A DNA stretch of 34,994 nucleotides from positions 1-34,994 of the forward strand of contig JAQGLT010000019.1 of NCBI GenBank assembly GCA_028292745.1, written 5' to 3'. Of this stretch, positions 1 through 7,695 are shown piece after piece. The translations under genes and the position numbers were made by a program. This DNA comes from Polaromonas sp. (GTDB lineage: Bacteria; Pseudomonadota; Gammaproteobacteria; Burkholderiales; Burkholderiaceae_C). The notes beneath the pieces are model-generated. The model saw only the letters and a list, made by a program, of their open reading frames with translations. It was not told the origin of the DNA and did no database searches. The first letter of the stretch is position 1. The number at the start of each line of letters is the position of its first letter.

Positions 1-903
1 GTCCCGCACCACATCGATTGCCTTGATGGCGGCATGTTCGATGTAATCGTCCCAGGTCTTGTCCGCCATGGACTGGTCCGGATTGCGCCAGCTCAGCACA
101 AAGGTCCGGTGGCCTTGGCTGGTTGCATAGCGAATCAGTGAATTTTCAGGCTGCAGGTCCAGGATATAAAACTTGTTGATGCAGGGCGGAACCATCAGGA
201 ACGGCTTTTCATAGACCTTGTCGGTCAGCGCCTTGTATTCGAGCAGCTGGAAAAATTCATTTTCAAACACCACCGCGCCTTCGGTGGTGGCCACGTTTTT
301 GCCGACTTCAAAGACGCTTTCGTCGGTCATGGAGACATGGCCCTGCTTCATGTCGTGCAGCATGTTGGCCAGGCCCTTGGCAATGCTTTCGCCCCGGGTT
401 TCAATGGCTTTTTTCTGCGCTTCGGCATTCAGCGCCAAAAAGTTGCTGGGCGATGAAGCCGCCATCCATTGCTCTACCGCGAAACGCAGGCGGGCCTTGG
501 TCTTGGCATCGCTTTCTACGGCATCGACCATTCCCATCAGGGTACTGGCATTGAGCTGATAGGCGGACGACAGGAATTTTGAAACTGGATTGGCCTGCCA
601 GGCGGGGTCGGAAAAACGGCGATCCGCCAACGTGGCGGTTGCCGATTCGCCGGCTTTCAGGCCTTGGTTCCACAGCGCCGTTGCACCGGCAATGTAGTTT
701 TGCTGAAGCTCCAGCAGCTTGGACGGCTCAAAACGGATGGACGGCTGGGCTTGACCGGCGGAGGGTTTGAAGGCGGCCAGGTCCATCTGGGGAAAGCCGG
801 CGACTGGCACGGTCCCGATGGCTGCCAGCGCCTGCTGAAATCCCGCGCCCAGGGTTTCTTGCATTTGTTGCGCGGCCTGGGTCCAGTTGGGTTCAGAATT
901 CAT
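1..903 (-). CDS. phaC: class I poly(3-hydroxyalkanoate) polymerase PhaC, N-terminal 301 residues (cut by window edge)
   Basis: Polymerises (R)-3-hydroxyacyl-CoA, mainly 3-hydroxybutyryl-CoA, into storage polyester on cytoplasmic granules. Reading from the ATG at 903-901, the frame stays open to the window edge (301 codons). The protein shows the long N-terminal region of class I synthases and then the strongly conserved block at about residues 205-290 (EGAVVFENEFFQLLEY, KPFLMVPPCINKFYILDL, FVLSWRNPD). The lipase-box cysteine and the rest of the alpha/beta-hydrolase core lie beyond the edge. The start is backed by GAGGAGA six bases upstream. It is divergent from the small membrane protein that begins at 1002. 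Family assignment is firm; the substrate range cannot be read from this part. Confidence 0.93.
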   Translation of the reverse strand, partial: MNSEPNWTQAAQQMQETLGAGFQQALAAIGTVPVAGFPQMDLAAFKPSAGQAQPSIRFEPSKLLELQQNYIAGATALWNQGLKAGESATATLADRRFSDPAWQANPVSKFLSSAYQLNASTLMGMVDAVESDAKTKARLRFAVEQWMAASSPSNFLALNAEAQKKAIETRGESIAKGLANMLHDMKQGHVSMTDESVFEVGKNVATTEGAVVFENEFFQLLEYKALTDKVYEKPFLMVPPCINKFYILDLQPENSLIRYATSQGHRTFVLSWRNPDQSMADKTWDDYIEHAAIKAIDVVRD

Positions 904-950
904 GGGTGTCTCCTCAATGATGCAGTTTTCTGCAAAGTGCCTCTGGCATC

Positions 951-979
951 TTGACAGTATCGTAGTAATCGCTTTTGAA
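951..979 (+). promoter_or_regulatory. possible sigma-70 promoter for the small membrane protein gene
   Basis: A perfect TTGACA (951-956) is followed after 17 bases by TTTGAA (974-979), a poor match to TATAAT (3 of 6). It lies about 23 bases before the start at 1002, in the divergent spacer with phaC. Only the -35 box is convincing. Confidence 0.25.
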
Positions 980-1001
980 ATCCTGACAAGGCCGTGAATT
1001 T

Positions 1002-1346
1002 ATGTATTTGATCGTTATAGCCTGGATGTATGTCGTGCTCATGATGAGCATTGCCGAGGCAACCAACACCACCGGAACCGTGCTGGGTGCCTTGATGACG
1101 TTTTTACTCTATGGTCTGGGGCCCGTGACATTGGTGATTTACCTGATGCGGGCGCCTGCCCGAAACAAGGCGATCAAAAAACGAAACGCTGAAGCCCTTG
1201 CCCAGCACATCGCGTTGACCGTCCAGCACGCCCCCCTGGGCACGCCTTCAGTCGAGCCAGATGCAGGCGGCCATGCGCCCGGTGGTGCCCAAGCCATTCC
1301 CGGCAGCGCCGGCGCCGGCATCGCGCCGGTGGGAAAAAAACCTTGA
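1002..1346 (+). CDS. small hypothetical membrane protein
   Basis: Not recognised as a named family. The 114-residue protein has two hydrophobic segments, about residues 1-18 (MYLIVIAWMYVVLMMS) and 27-48 (VLGALMTFLLYGLGPVTLVIYL), then a basic patch (RAPARNKAIKKR), so it is probably a two-pass inner-membrane protein with a cytoplasmic tail. The last 33 residues are rich in Gly, Ala and Pro and are antisense to the 3' end of pgeF (1248-1346). The hydrophobic half lies outside the overlap and looks genuinely coding; the tail may be encoded only because the opposite strand is constrained. The start is the first ATG after the possible TTGACA promoter; there is no strong ribosome binding site. Confidence 0.6.
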   Translation: MYLIVIAWMYVVLMMSIAEATNTTGTVLGALMTFLLYGLGPVTLVIYLMRAPARNKAIKKRNAEALAQHIALTVQHAPLGTPSVEPDAGGHAPGGAQAIPGSAGAGIAPVGKKP

Positions 1347-2075
1347 AGGCTGGCTCACGGTGCACCAGGCCGGGCTTGCGTCGTTGCCATACACCCGGCT
1401 GACGCCAAGCGCCTGCAGCCTGAAACGCGCCAGCCCCGGCAGATTCGCCAGGTGCTTTCCCGGCCCGGCCGGCCTGAAGAACTGCGCCGTTTCGGGCTGC
1501 AGCGACGCAAAAGCGGCCTTGACCTCGTCGCCCACTTCAAATGCGGATGGGCCGATGCAAGGACCCAGCCATGCTATTGTTTCGATAGCTTTCTTCGCTT
1601 GCCGCGTCTGCGCTAGAGCACTAAAAGATGCATAAACAGACTCCAGAATGCCCTGGCCGCTCGCACCAGAGCCGGCCAGCCCGCGCCAGCCGGCATGCGC
1701 CGCGGCAACCACATGCCCGGTCGGCGTCGTGAACAGCACGGGCAGGCAATCGGCGACCATCACCGTGCAGCCCAGCCCGCGCTGCGCGGTGACGCAGGCG
1801 TCGGCCTCCTGGCCGTCGGGCGTGGCCGCGTCAAGCAGTTGCACCGCAGTGCCATGCACCTGGTTCAGGAAAACGGCATGCGCCCCCGTGGCATGGCGCA
1901 AAGCGTGGCGGTTGGCGGCCACCGCCGTTGGCGCGTCGCCGACATGGCTGCCCAGGTTCATGCTGCTGAAAGGCCCGGCCGACGCGCCGCCCGGACGGGT
2001 GGTGAACAGCGCTCGAACACCGGCGGGCGCCGGCCAGTCCGGCACCAGCCAGTCGGGATGAGGCGCGCTGGTCAC
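1248..2075 (-). CDS. pgeF: peptidoglycan editing factor PgeF / DUF152 (YfiH) multicopper-polyphenol-oxidase-fold protein
   Basis: Cytoplasmic enzyme of the YfiH/PgeF family, described as clearing mis-incorporated residues from peptidoglycan precursors and, in homologues, as a purine nucleoside phosphorylase/deaminase. The metal-site motifs are present: NQVHG (His74), ADCLPV (Cys110) and AAHAGWRGL (His127), then WLGPCIGPSAFEVG and the C-terminal SHRRD and TGRMAACIWL. Translation probably starts at GTG 2075, 20 bases after the maiA stop, so the two genes are likely co-transcribed. At 275 residues it is longer than the usual roughly 245-260. Two additions account for this: residues about 152-168 come from an interspersed repeat (1572-1620), and an Ala/Gly-rich insert separates SHRRD from TGRMA. 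That insert lies opposite the tail of the plus-strand gene at 1002. Confidence 0.9.
   Translation of the reverse strand: MTSAPHPDWLVPDWPAPAGVRALFTTRPGGASAGPFSSMNLGSHVGDAPTAVAANRHALRHATGAHAVFLNQVHGTAVQLLDAATPDGQEADACVTAQRGLGCTVMVADCLPVLFTTPTGHVVAAAHAGWRGLAGSGASGQGILESVYASFSALAQTRQAKKAIETIAWLGPCIGPSAFEVGDEVKAAFASLQPETAQFFRPAGPGKHLANLPGLARFRLQALGVSRVYGNDASPAWCTVSQPSRFFSHRRDAGAGAAGNGLGTTGRMAACIWLD
1572..1620 (+). repeat. interspersed repeat copy inside pgeF
   Basis: Matches the recurring element (TGCTAT, about seven variable bases, ATAGCT, then CTTCGCTT and TGCGCT). It is read in frame on the minus strand as the SFSALAQTRQAKKAIETI stretch of PgeF, a stretch that looks variable rather than conserved in the family. 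Confidence 0.55.
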
Positions 2076-2095
2076 TTCACAGACACCCTGGCCGC

Positions 2096-2734
2096 TCAGG
2101 CCTGGCTGTCAGGGCATGCCGACGGCTGGGCTTTTTGGAATGCGGGTAGCGCCATGCAGGCGTCATGGGCCGCCTGGGTGCGGGGCAAACCGGCAAGGTC
2201 CACGTTGAAACGCTCGGCATTGAAGATCTGCGGCACTAGGCAGCAGTCGGCCAGCGTCGGGGTGTTGCCGTAGCAGTAGGTCGACGCCGGCAATGCGGCG
2301 AGTTGCCGCTCGAAGGCTTCCAGCCCTTCGCGGCACCAGTGGCGATACCACTCGTTTTTCGCTGCTTCCTCGACCTTGAGGTCGTGTACCAGGTACTTGA
2401 GTACGCGCAGGTTGTTCAACGGATGGATCTCGCAGGCGATCGACTGCGCCAGCGCCCGCACCTTGGCACGGCCCAGCGCGTCGGCTGGCAGCAGCGCGGG
2501 CGCCGGATGCATTTCGTCCAGGTATTCGATGATGGCCATCGATTGCGACAGGGTTTTACCCTCGATTTCCAGCAGCGGCACCAGGCTGTCGGCCGACAGC
2601 GCGGTGTACGGCTCTTTCCTGTGTTCGCCTTTCACAATATGAACCGGGATGTAGTCGTAGGCAAGGCCCTTGAGTTCCAGGGCAATTCGCACGCGAAACG
2701 AGGCGGATGAACGGAAATAGTTGTGAAGTTTCAT
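2096..2734 (-). CDS. maiA: zeta-class glutathione transferase: maleylacetoacetate / maleylpyruvate isomerase
   Basis: Glutathione-dependent cis-trans isomerase acting on a ring-cleavage product: maleylacetoacetate in tyrosine/homogentisate breakdown, or maleylpyruvate in gentisate breakdown. The 212-residue protein has the N-terminal thioredoxin-like GST domain with the zeta motif in the form SSASFRVRIALELKG (residues 9-23), where textbook enzymes have SSCS. It continues with VPLLEIEG and LSQSMAIIEYLDE for glutathione contacts and the helical C-terminal domain. The reading frame starts at ATG 2734. pgeF follows 20 bases downstream. The FAA-hydrolase-family gene at 4388, the next step of such pathways, lies nearby on the other strand. 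The ring-cleaving dioxygenase is not in the window, so the exact substrate stays open. Confidence 0.87.
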   Translation of the reverse strand: MKLHNYFRSSASFRVRIALELKGLAYDYIPVHIVKGEHRKEPYTALSADSLVPLLEIEGKTLSQSMAIIEYLDEMHPAPALLPADALGRAKVRALAQSIACEIHPLNNLRVLKYLVHDLKVEEAAKNEWYRHWCREGLEAFERQLAALPASTYCYGNTPTLADCCLVPQIFNAERFNVDLAGLPRTQAAHDACMALPAFQKAQPSACPDSQA

Positions 2735-2869
2735 GGGTCAAAGGATAAACCGAAACTGCCCTTTTCAGTGGTGGTTGGCTACGGCAACGGCTACGGCTAG
2801 GGGTCGGCAGCATGAAATTGGCGCTAGAGTCTGTACTTTGACATTTAACAAACCTACCGGAGCTTTTCC

Positions 2870-3172
2870 ATGATTCTTGAAGTCGCCGACATCCGCATTC
2901 ACTCCGGCCAGCAGGCTGCCTTTGAAGAAGCCATTCAGCGCGCGGTCGCGACCGTGATCAGCCAGGCCCAGGGCTTTCAGGGCTTTACCGTCAACCATGG
3001 AATCGAAAGCCCGGAGCGCTACCTGCTGCAGATTTTCTGGGCCACGCTGGAAAACCATACGGTCGATTTTCGCGGTTCAGCCGCCTTCACCGAATGGCGT
3101 GCGATTGTCGGGCCATTTTTTGCCGGGCCGCCCACAGTGGAGCACTTCAATCTGATCGCCAAATCCAGTTGA
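2870..3172 (+). CDS. ABM-domain (antibiotic biosynthesis monooxygenase-like) protein
   Basis: A 100-residue single-domain protein of the dimeric alpha/beta ABM fold. The N-terminal strand ILEVADIRIHSGQQAAFEEAIQ, the central GFQGFTVNHGIESPERYLLQIFW and the C-terminal FRGSAAFTEWRAIVGPFF fit the family. Members include cofactor-free quinol monooxygenases and many uncharacterised proteins. The start has GGAG seven bases upstream. The Bug receptor gene begins 15 bases after the stop, so the two are probably one transcript. Placement beside ring-cleavage-type genes would suit a role in aromatic or quinone turnover, but that is inference. Confidence 0.8.
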   Translation: MILEVADIRIHSGQQAAFEEAIQRAVATVISQAQGFQGFTVNHGIESPERYLLQIFWATLENHTVDFRGSAAFTEWRAIVGPFFAGPPTVEHFNLIAKSS

Positions 3173-3187
3173 GCCAGCCAGCGCGCA

Positions 3188-4225
3188 ATGAACGCCCTCC
3201 TTCCACGCCACCTCAGCAAGTTTTTGTCGCATGCGGCCCATGCAGCAGGCGCTACTTTTTTAATAGCTGCTTGCGCTTACCCAGTAAGCGCTGCAGCCCA
3301 AAACAGCTTGAAAAAGCCGGATGAGCAAGCCGCCCCCTGGCCGACGCGGCCGGTCCGCATCCTGGTGGGCTTTCCGGGCGGCTCGACGCCCGACATGTCG
3401 GCGCGCACCCTGGCCGAACCTTTGTCCAGGGCGCTGGGCCAACCCGTCATCGTCGAAAACAGGGTGGGCGCTTCGGGCAACATTGCCGCCGACCTGGTGG
3501 CCAAGGCAAGTGATGACCACACGCTGGGCGTCGTCATCAACGGCAACCTGACGTCCGCGAAACAGCTCTACCCCAAGCTGCCCTACGACCCGGCCAAAGA
3601 TTTCACCCCCATTTCCCTGCTCACCACCGCGCCATTGATGCTGGTGGCCCCGGAAAGCCTGCCAGACGGGCTGCCGTTTTTCAAAGCCGCTGCGCAGGCC
3701 GGCAGCCGCTGGAACTACGGCACGGTGGGCAATGGCTCGGTCGGCCATCTGGGCATGGAGCTGATCAAAAGCCGCGCCGCCGGCATGGCCGCGGTGCATG
3801 TGCCGTATGCAGGCAATCCGCAGGTGGTCACGGCCATGCTGGGCGGGCAGATCCAGATGGCGCTGATTCCGCCCGGCATTGCGCTGCCGCACATCCGCTC
3901 GGGCAAGCTTCGGGCGATTGGGCTGGCGGGCGGGCGCAGCCTGCTGGCCCCCGATGTGCCGCCGCTTGCCGAGGCCGGCCTGAAAAACGTCAACCTGGAA
4001 GTGTGGACAGCCTTGGTTGGCCCGGCGAGCCTGTCCAAGACAGCCCAGACGCGACTGGCCGAGGCCGTGCCACGCATCATCCGTGACCCCGACACCCGGC
4101 AAAAGCTGTTCGCCCAGGGCTGGCAAGCCGTCGGCACGTCGCCCGAAGGCTTGACGAGCCGGTTAAAGGACGAAACCGCTTTGCTGGGCGACATCATCCG
4201 CACGCGCGGCATCAAGATTGAATAG
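3188..4225 (+). CDS. Bug-family tripartite tricarboxylate transporter substrate-binding protein
   Basis: Periplasmic receptor of the Bug/TctC family, which binds small carboxylates. After the signal peptide the mature protein starts with the family block WPTRPVRILVGFPGGSTPD and contains LGQPVIVENRVGASGNIAAD, YDPAKDFTPISLL, VPYAGNPQVVTAMLGGQIQMAL and IRSGKLRAIGLAG, ending with the usual C-terminal helix; 345 residues is about typical. The signal peptide is unusual: its hydrophobic core and the SAAAQ cleavage region (about residues 22-38) are encoded by a copy of the interspersed repeat at 3251-3300. No TctA/TctB membrane partners are present, as is common for these abundant orphan receptors. 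The ligand may be an intermediate of the neighbouring FAA-hydrolase pathway, which is only a guess. Confidence 0.9.
   Translation: MNALLPRHLSKFLSHAAHAAGATFLIAACAYPVSAAAQNSLKKPDEQAAPWPTRPVRILVGFPGGSTPDMSARTLAEPLSRALGQPVIVENRVGASGNIAADLVAKASDDHTLGVVINGNLTSAKQLYPKLPYDPAKDFTPISLLTTAPLMLVAPESLPDGLPFFKAAAQAGSRWNYGTVGNGSVGHLGMELIKSRAAGMAAVHVPYAGNPQVVTAMLGGQIQMALIPPGIALPHIRSGKLRAIGLAGGRSLLAPDVPPLAEAGLKNVNLEVWTALVGPASLSKTAQTRLAEAVPRIIRDPDTRQKLFAQGWQAVGTSPEGLTSRLKDETALLGDIIRTRGIKIE
3251..3300 (+). repeat. interspersed repeat copy forming the signal-peptide core of the Bug receptor
   Basis: Contains AATAGCTGCTTGCGCTT, seven to eight variable bases, and AAGCGCTGCAG, one of the best matches to the recurring element. 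It is translated in frame as ATFLIAACAYPVSAAA. Confidence 0.65.
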
Positions 4226-4387
4226 CGGGCGCGCGGTTATGAATGCACTGGCCACTGCCACTGCCACGCGGACGCCAACGACGTGGCACACTGTCTGTTT
4301 ACGTCGCACACTACTATTTACTGTGCTGCTCCCTCATTCAAAACTGTCCCGGATCGAATCCTGGGGTAAAGACGCAAAGGATCCATC

Positions 4388-5083
4388 ATGAATTTTGTTG
4401 TTACACCGCCCGCCACCGTCAGCGTGCCGGTGACCGGCACCGCAGGGCGGTTTCCGGTCCACCGCATTTACTGCGTAGGCCGCAACTATGAAGAGCATGC
4501 CAAGGAAATGGGCTTTACCGGCCGTGAGCCCCCCTTCTTTTTCCTGAAACCGGCTGACGCCCTTGTGGTGGTGGATGGCGGCGCGACAGGCACCCTTCCC
4601 TACCCCAGCCTGACCAAAAACCTGCACCACGAAATCGAACTGGTCGTGGCCATTGGCACCGGCGGCAAAAACATCCAGGCAGCCGATGCGCAAAAGCACA
4701 TCTTTGGCTATGCGGTAGGTCTGGACATGACACGGCGCGACCTGCAGGGCGAGATGAAAAAGCAGGGCCGCCCCTGGTGCATCGGCAAGGCGTTTGACCA
4801 TTCCGCACCGATCGGGCCCATTACCCCGGCAGCCCAGGCCGGCGATATCAACCATGCAGAGATATCTTTGCAGGTGGGCAACCAGGACCGCCAGCGCAGC
4901 AATGTGTCCAAACTGATCTGGAACGTTGCCGAAACGATCGAGCACCTGTCGGCAGCCTGGGAGCTTCAGCCCGGCGACCTGATTTATACCGGCACGCCTG
5001 AAGGCGTCGCAGCCGTGGTGGCGGGCGATACGATGGTTGGCCGTATCGCGGGGCTGGAGCCGCTGACCGTCAAGGTCGCCTGA
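4388..5083 (+). CDS. fumarylacetoacetate hydrolase family protein (possible fumarylpyruvate hydrolase)
   Basis: FAH-fold hydrolase that splits a beta-diketo acid, for example fumarylpyruvate to fumarate and pyruvate. The 231-residue single-domain protein has VGRNYEEHAKEMG, PPFFFLKP, the metal-site strand HHEIELVVAIG (Glu ligands), GYAVGLDMTRRDLQ (Asp ligand), GKAFDHSAPIGP and LQPGDLIYTGTPEGV. The length fits the short fumarylpyruvate-hydrolase/YcgM type better than eukaryote-like FAH, which is about 420 residues. The start has AAAGGA six bases upstream. It is 162 bases downstream of the Bug receptor gene, in the same direction, and pairs naturally with the isomerase gene at 2096-2734. Related family members include oxaloacetate decarboxylases and acylpyruvases, so substrate is uncertain. 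Confidence 0.87.
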   Translation: MNFVVTPPATVSVPVTGTAGRFPVHRIYCVGRNYEEHAKEMGFTGREPPFFFLKPADALVVVDGGATGTLPYPSLTKNLHHEIELVVAIGTGGKNIQAADAQKHIFGYAVGLDMTRRDLQGEMKKQGRPWCIGKAFDHSAPIGPITPAAQAGDINHAEISLQVGNQDRQRSNVSKLIWNVAETIEHLSAAWELQPGDLIYTGTPEGVAAVVAGDTMVGRIAGLEPLTVKVA

Positions 5084-5107
5084 GCCTTTCCGGTTCAACC
5101 GCGATTG

Positions 5108-5140
5108 GGGAGGCCCGAGAAGCCGGCCACAGTGCCTCCC
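5108..5140 (+). terminator. GC-rich hairpin after the FAH-family gene
   Basis: Perfect 7-bp stem GGGAGGC (5108-5114) / GCCTCCC (5134-5140), 24 bases after the stop. There is no T run, so it may be a transcript-stabilising hairpin and not a classical terminator. Confidence 0.35.
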
Positions 5141-5183
5141 GTCTATCGATTATGCCCTTTGCGCACGTCAGACAAGCTTTTAT

Positions 5184-5222
5184 AGCTATTCATTTGATAG
5201 CATCTTATGCGCTAACCGGCCA
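5184..5222 (+). repeat. interspersed repeat copy upstream of the Nudix gene
   Basis: AGCTATTCATTTGATAGC, then CTTATGCGCTAACC: a diverged copy of the element, lying 43 bases before the Nudix start. Confidence 0.5.
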
Positions 5223-5264
5223 TTTGCCGTCGAGCAAAAAATTCAAAGCCGCTACACTCATTTG

Positions 5265-5819
5265 ATGCACCGTCCCCCTCTGAAACACTGCCGCGTCTGC
5301 GGTACTGCCGTGGTTTATCGCCTGCCAGACGATGGCGACACCAAAATGCGGGCCGTCTGCCCGGACTGCAACACCGTGCATTATGAAAACCCGCTCAATG
5401 TGGTGGGCACCCTGCCCGTTTGGGGCGACGACGGCGCCCAGGTGCTGCTGTGCAAACGCAATATTGAACCACGCCGTGGCAAATGGACGCTGCCTGCCGG
5501 CTTCATGGAAATGGGCGAAACCCTTGCCCAGGGCGCGGCCCGCGAAACAGATGAAGAAGCGGGAGCGCATTATGAAATGCAAAGCCTTTTCAGCGTCATG
5601 AACGTGGTGCGGGTCGGGCAGGTGCATTTTTATTACCGCGCGCGGCTGTTGGACACCACCTTCAATCCCGGACACGAAACCATGGAAGCCCGCCTTTTTA
5701 CCGAATCAGAAATTCCGTGGGGCGAGATTGCCTTCAAGACCGTCAAGGAAACGCTGGAGCGCTACTTTGATGATCGCCGCAAAGGCAGCTTTGGCATCCA
5801 TGTGCTCGACGTTGACTGA
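5265..5819 (+). CDS. Nudix hydrolase with N-terminal zinc ribbon
   Basis: Hydrolyses a nucleoside diphosphate linked to another moiety (NADH- or ADP-ribose-like substrates are typical of this architecture). Residues 9-35 form a four-cysteine zinc ribbon (CRVC ... CPDC). The Nudix box is complete at residues 79-101 (G-x5-E-x7-RE-T-D-EE-A-G-A), carrying the metal-binding glutamates. The preceding WTLPAGFMEMGE is typical. The protein has 184 residues from ATG 5265; a TTG directly before it could also serve as start. It is alone on its transcript as far as can be seen. The exact substrate is not readable from sequence. Confidence 0.88.
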   Translation: MHRPPLKHCRVCGTAVVYRLPDDGDTKMRAVCPDCNTVHYENPLNVVGTLPVWGDDGAQVLLCKRNIEPRRGKWTLPAGFMEMGETLAQGAARETDEEAGAHYEMQSLFSVMNVVRVGQVHFYYRARLLDTTFNPGHETMEARLFTESEIPWGEIAFKTVKETLERYFDDRRKGSFGIHVLDVD

Positions 5820-6005
5820 ACCATCGCCAGTCGCCTCGCGCTTCACCAGGCAGGCGCAGTCTTCGCTGAATGACGGACCTTAAAATTTCACCCACCCAGT
5901 TGTCCAGTTGGCCGCCACAAGAACAAGAGCAGGCATTCGAGCCTGCGACTGTGGGCCAATGATTTCCTTCACGCTTGCATAACTTCCCTCAACATCCAAA
6001 TCGCC

Positions 6006-6995
6006 ATGTTCAAATCAGCGTCTTTTTTTCGTATCGCCCAGGACTTTGCCTTGCCTCCCCTGGATGCGCTGGAGGAAGCCCTCCAATCCGCCCAGTTCAT
6101 GCCTTGTGGTGCCACGCAACCCGAATCCGTGGGGTGGATTCCCCCGCGTGGCAATAAAAGCACCGTCATGGTCGAAGCCGTTGGCGCGCAAATCATCCTG
6201 CGCCTGTGCATCGAACGCCGTCCCCTCCCCGCTTCCGCTGTCAAAGCCGAGGTCGAGGAACGCGTCGAGAAATACAAACAGGAAACCGGCCGCGAACGCG
6301 TCAGTTCCAAGATCAAGAAAGAATTCAAGGAGGAAGCCATCCAGAGCTTGCTGCCACGCGCATTTACCAAGCGCTCGTCCACCACGCTGTGGATCGATCC
6401 GGTCAATAAATTCCTGGTGGTTGATTCGGGAAGCCTGACCGGCGCCGACAAGGTGGTGAGCCAGTTGATAGAAGCGCTGAGCGAGATTCCCGGCTCCCGC
6501 CCCGGCCTGATGGCCAAGCCGGTGCAGACCACGATGGCCGCCGGTGCCGCCATGGCGCACTGGCTTGCCAGTCGCGAAGCGCCTGTCGGCTTCACAGTCG
6601 ACCGTGACTGCGAACTCAAGATGCCCGATGATCAGAAATCCACCGTTCGCTACTCACGCCATACGCTTGAAATCGACGAAGTGGCGGAGCATATCGCCGC
6701 AGGCAAGTTGCCAACCCAACTGGCAATGACCTGGAACGAGCGCGTCTCTTTCATGCTGACCGACATGGCCCAGGTGAAAAAGATCAAGTTGCTGGACGTC
6801 GTGCTCGACGGTGTGCAGGAAAACGGCAAGGATGACGACGGCTTCGACGCCGACGCGGCCATTGTGACGGGCGAGTTGTCAGACCTGCTTCCAGATCTGC
6901 TGGAAGCCCTTGGCGGCGAGCTTGTAATGGACGGTGCTGTTGCGCCTCCAACCGCAGCCGGACAGGCAACTGAACGCCAACTGGCCAGCGTGTAA
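6006..6995 (+). CDS. rdgC: recombination-associated protein RdgC
   Basis: Nucleoid-associated ring-shaped DNA-binding protein that restrains RecA-dependent recombination and is linked to replication restart. The whole 329-residue length matches the family: MFKSASFFRIAQDF start, FMPCGATQPESVGWIPPRG, the charged helical region KAEVEERVEKYKQETGRERVSSK, LWIDPVNKFLVVDSGS, and the late LPTQLAMTWNERVSFMLTD block. E. coli RdgC is about 303 residues; the excess is a Pro/Ala tail. The start ATG has no strong Shine-Dalgarno site. A small perfect hairpin, GCAGGC-ATTCGA-GCCTGC (5929-5946), lies 60 bases upstream. It is followed by a strong terminator. Confidence 0.96.
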   Translation: MFKSASFFRIAQDFALPPLDALEEALQSAQFMPCGATQPESVGWIPPRGNKSTVMVEAVGAQIILRLCIERRPLPASAVKAEVEERVEKYKQETGRERVSSKIKKEFKEEAIQSLLPRAFTKRSSTTLWIDPVNKFLVVDSGSLTGADKVVSQLIEALSEIPGSRPGLMAKPVQTTMAAGAAMAHWLASREAPVGFTVDRDCELKMPDDQKSTVRYSRHTLEIDEVAEHIAAGKLPTQLAMTWNERVSFMLTDMAQVKKIKLLDVVLDGVQENGKDDDGFDADAAIVTGELSDLLPDLLEALGGELVMDGAVAPPTAAGQATERQLASV

Positions 6996-7027
6996 TTCCA
7001 TGGAATAAAGTCAAGGCACTGCCGTGC

Positions 7028-7054
7028 AGCCGGATTCATCCCGGCTATTTTTTT
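7028..7054 (+). terminator. Rho-independent terminator of rdgC
   Basis: AGCCGG (7028-7033), 7-base loop, CCGGCT (7041-7046), then A and seven T. It starts 32 bases after the rdgC stop. Confidence 0.9.
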
Positions 7055-7235
7055 GACATGTTCAACATTTTTCAATGTTCCGGATTTTTATCGCATGGGG
7101 TAGTTAATCAGGCCTTGTCTTATTGACACACCCCTGAAGCTCGGGCAATCATGGTTGACCTGTCACACCAGGGCATTTGTCTACAGCCACTGGTTCTTCC
7201 GCACCCTGTGCTAACAGGCCAACTGGAGAGTTGCC

Positions 7236-7520
7236 ATGAGACTTCATCTGTTTGAGCCCCGGCCTGAAGCTCACATTCGTAAATCGCTCGAGTATTTGGC
7301 AGAGGCCAACTTGGCCTGGGTCGAGCATCAGGCAGCAGCTGAGCACCATGCCGCGCTGGCCAAGATGTACGCAGAAAGAATAGCCAGGATTGAAGCAGAA
7401 ATCAAGGACGTGAACCACCCGCGCTCTTTGGCCCGCCAGATGCCTGAGGAGGCACGCGACGAAGGTGATCGAGCTCGACCTGAATCGGTAGTAGCTTACC
7501 CTTCAAGAGCGGCGCGCTAG
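7236..7520 (+). CDS. small hypothetical protein, helical
   Basis: Unrecognised 94-residue protein. Residues about 11-57 are strongly helical and rich in Ala, Glu and His (SLEYLAEANLAWVEHQAAAE, MYAERIARIEAEIKD), suggesting a short coiled coil; the tail is charged and probably disordered. GGAGAG sits six bases before the ATG, a good ribosome binding site, which is the main reason to accept it as a gene. It stands alone between the rdgC terminator and an AT-rich patch, with no domain that suggests a role. Confidence 0.55.
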   Translation: MRLHLFEPRPEAHIRKSLEYLAEANLAWVEHQAAAEHHAALAKMYAERIARIEAEIKDVNHPRSLARQMPEEARDEGDRARPESVVAYPSRAAR

Positions 7521-7695
7521 AAAACATGTTGGCGGTGCAGCAGTTGGGTAGTGAGACGAAATTTTGCTTTGCCGCCACCACAGCGAACTCCGGATGGTTG
7601 GCTTGCAACGAAGCACGAATTTCAATACACCGGCTGGGAACGCATTAAAACAACACTGATTATCAAAAAAAAATCCTGCCAGAAGCTTTAAAGTT

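Noticed and set aside
4345..4375. T-arm-like hairpin CCCGG-ATCGAAT-CCTGGG suggesting a tRNA remnant
   Set aside because: Only the T-arm shape is present; no anticodon arm or acceptor pairing could be found.
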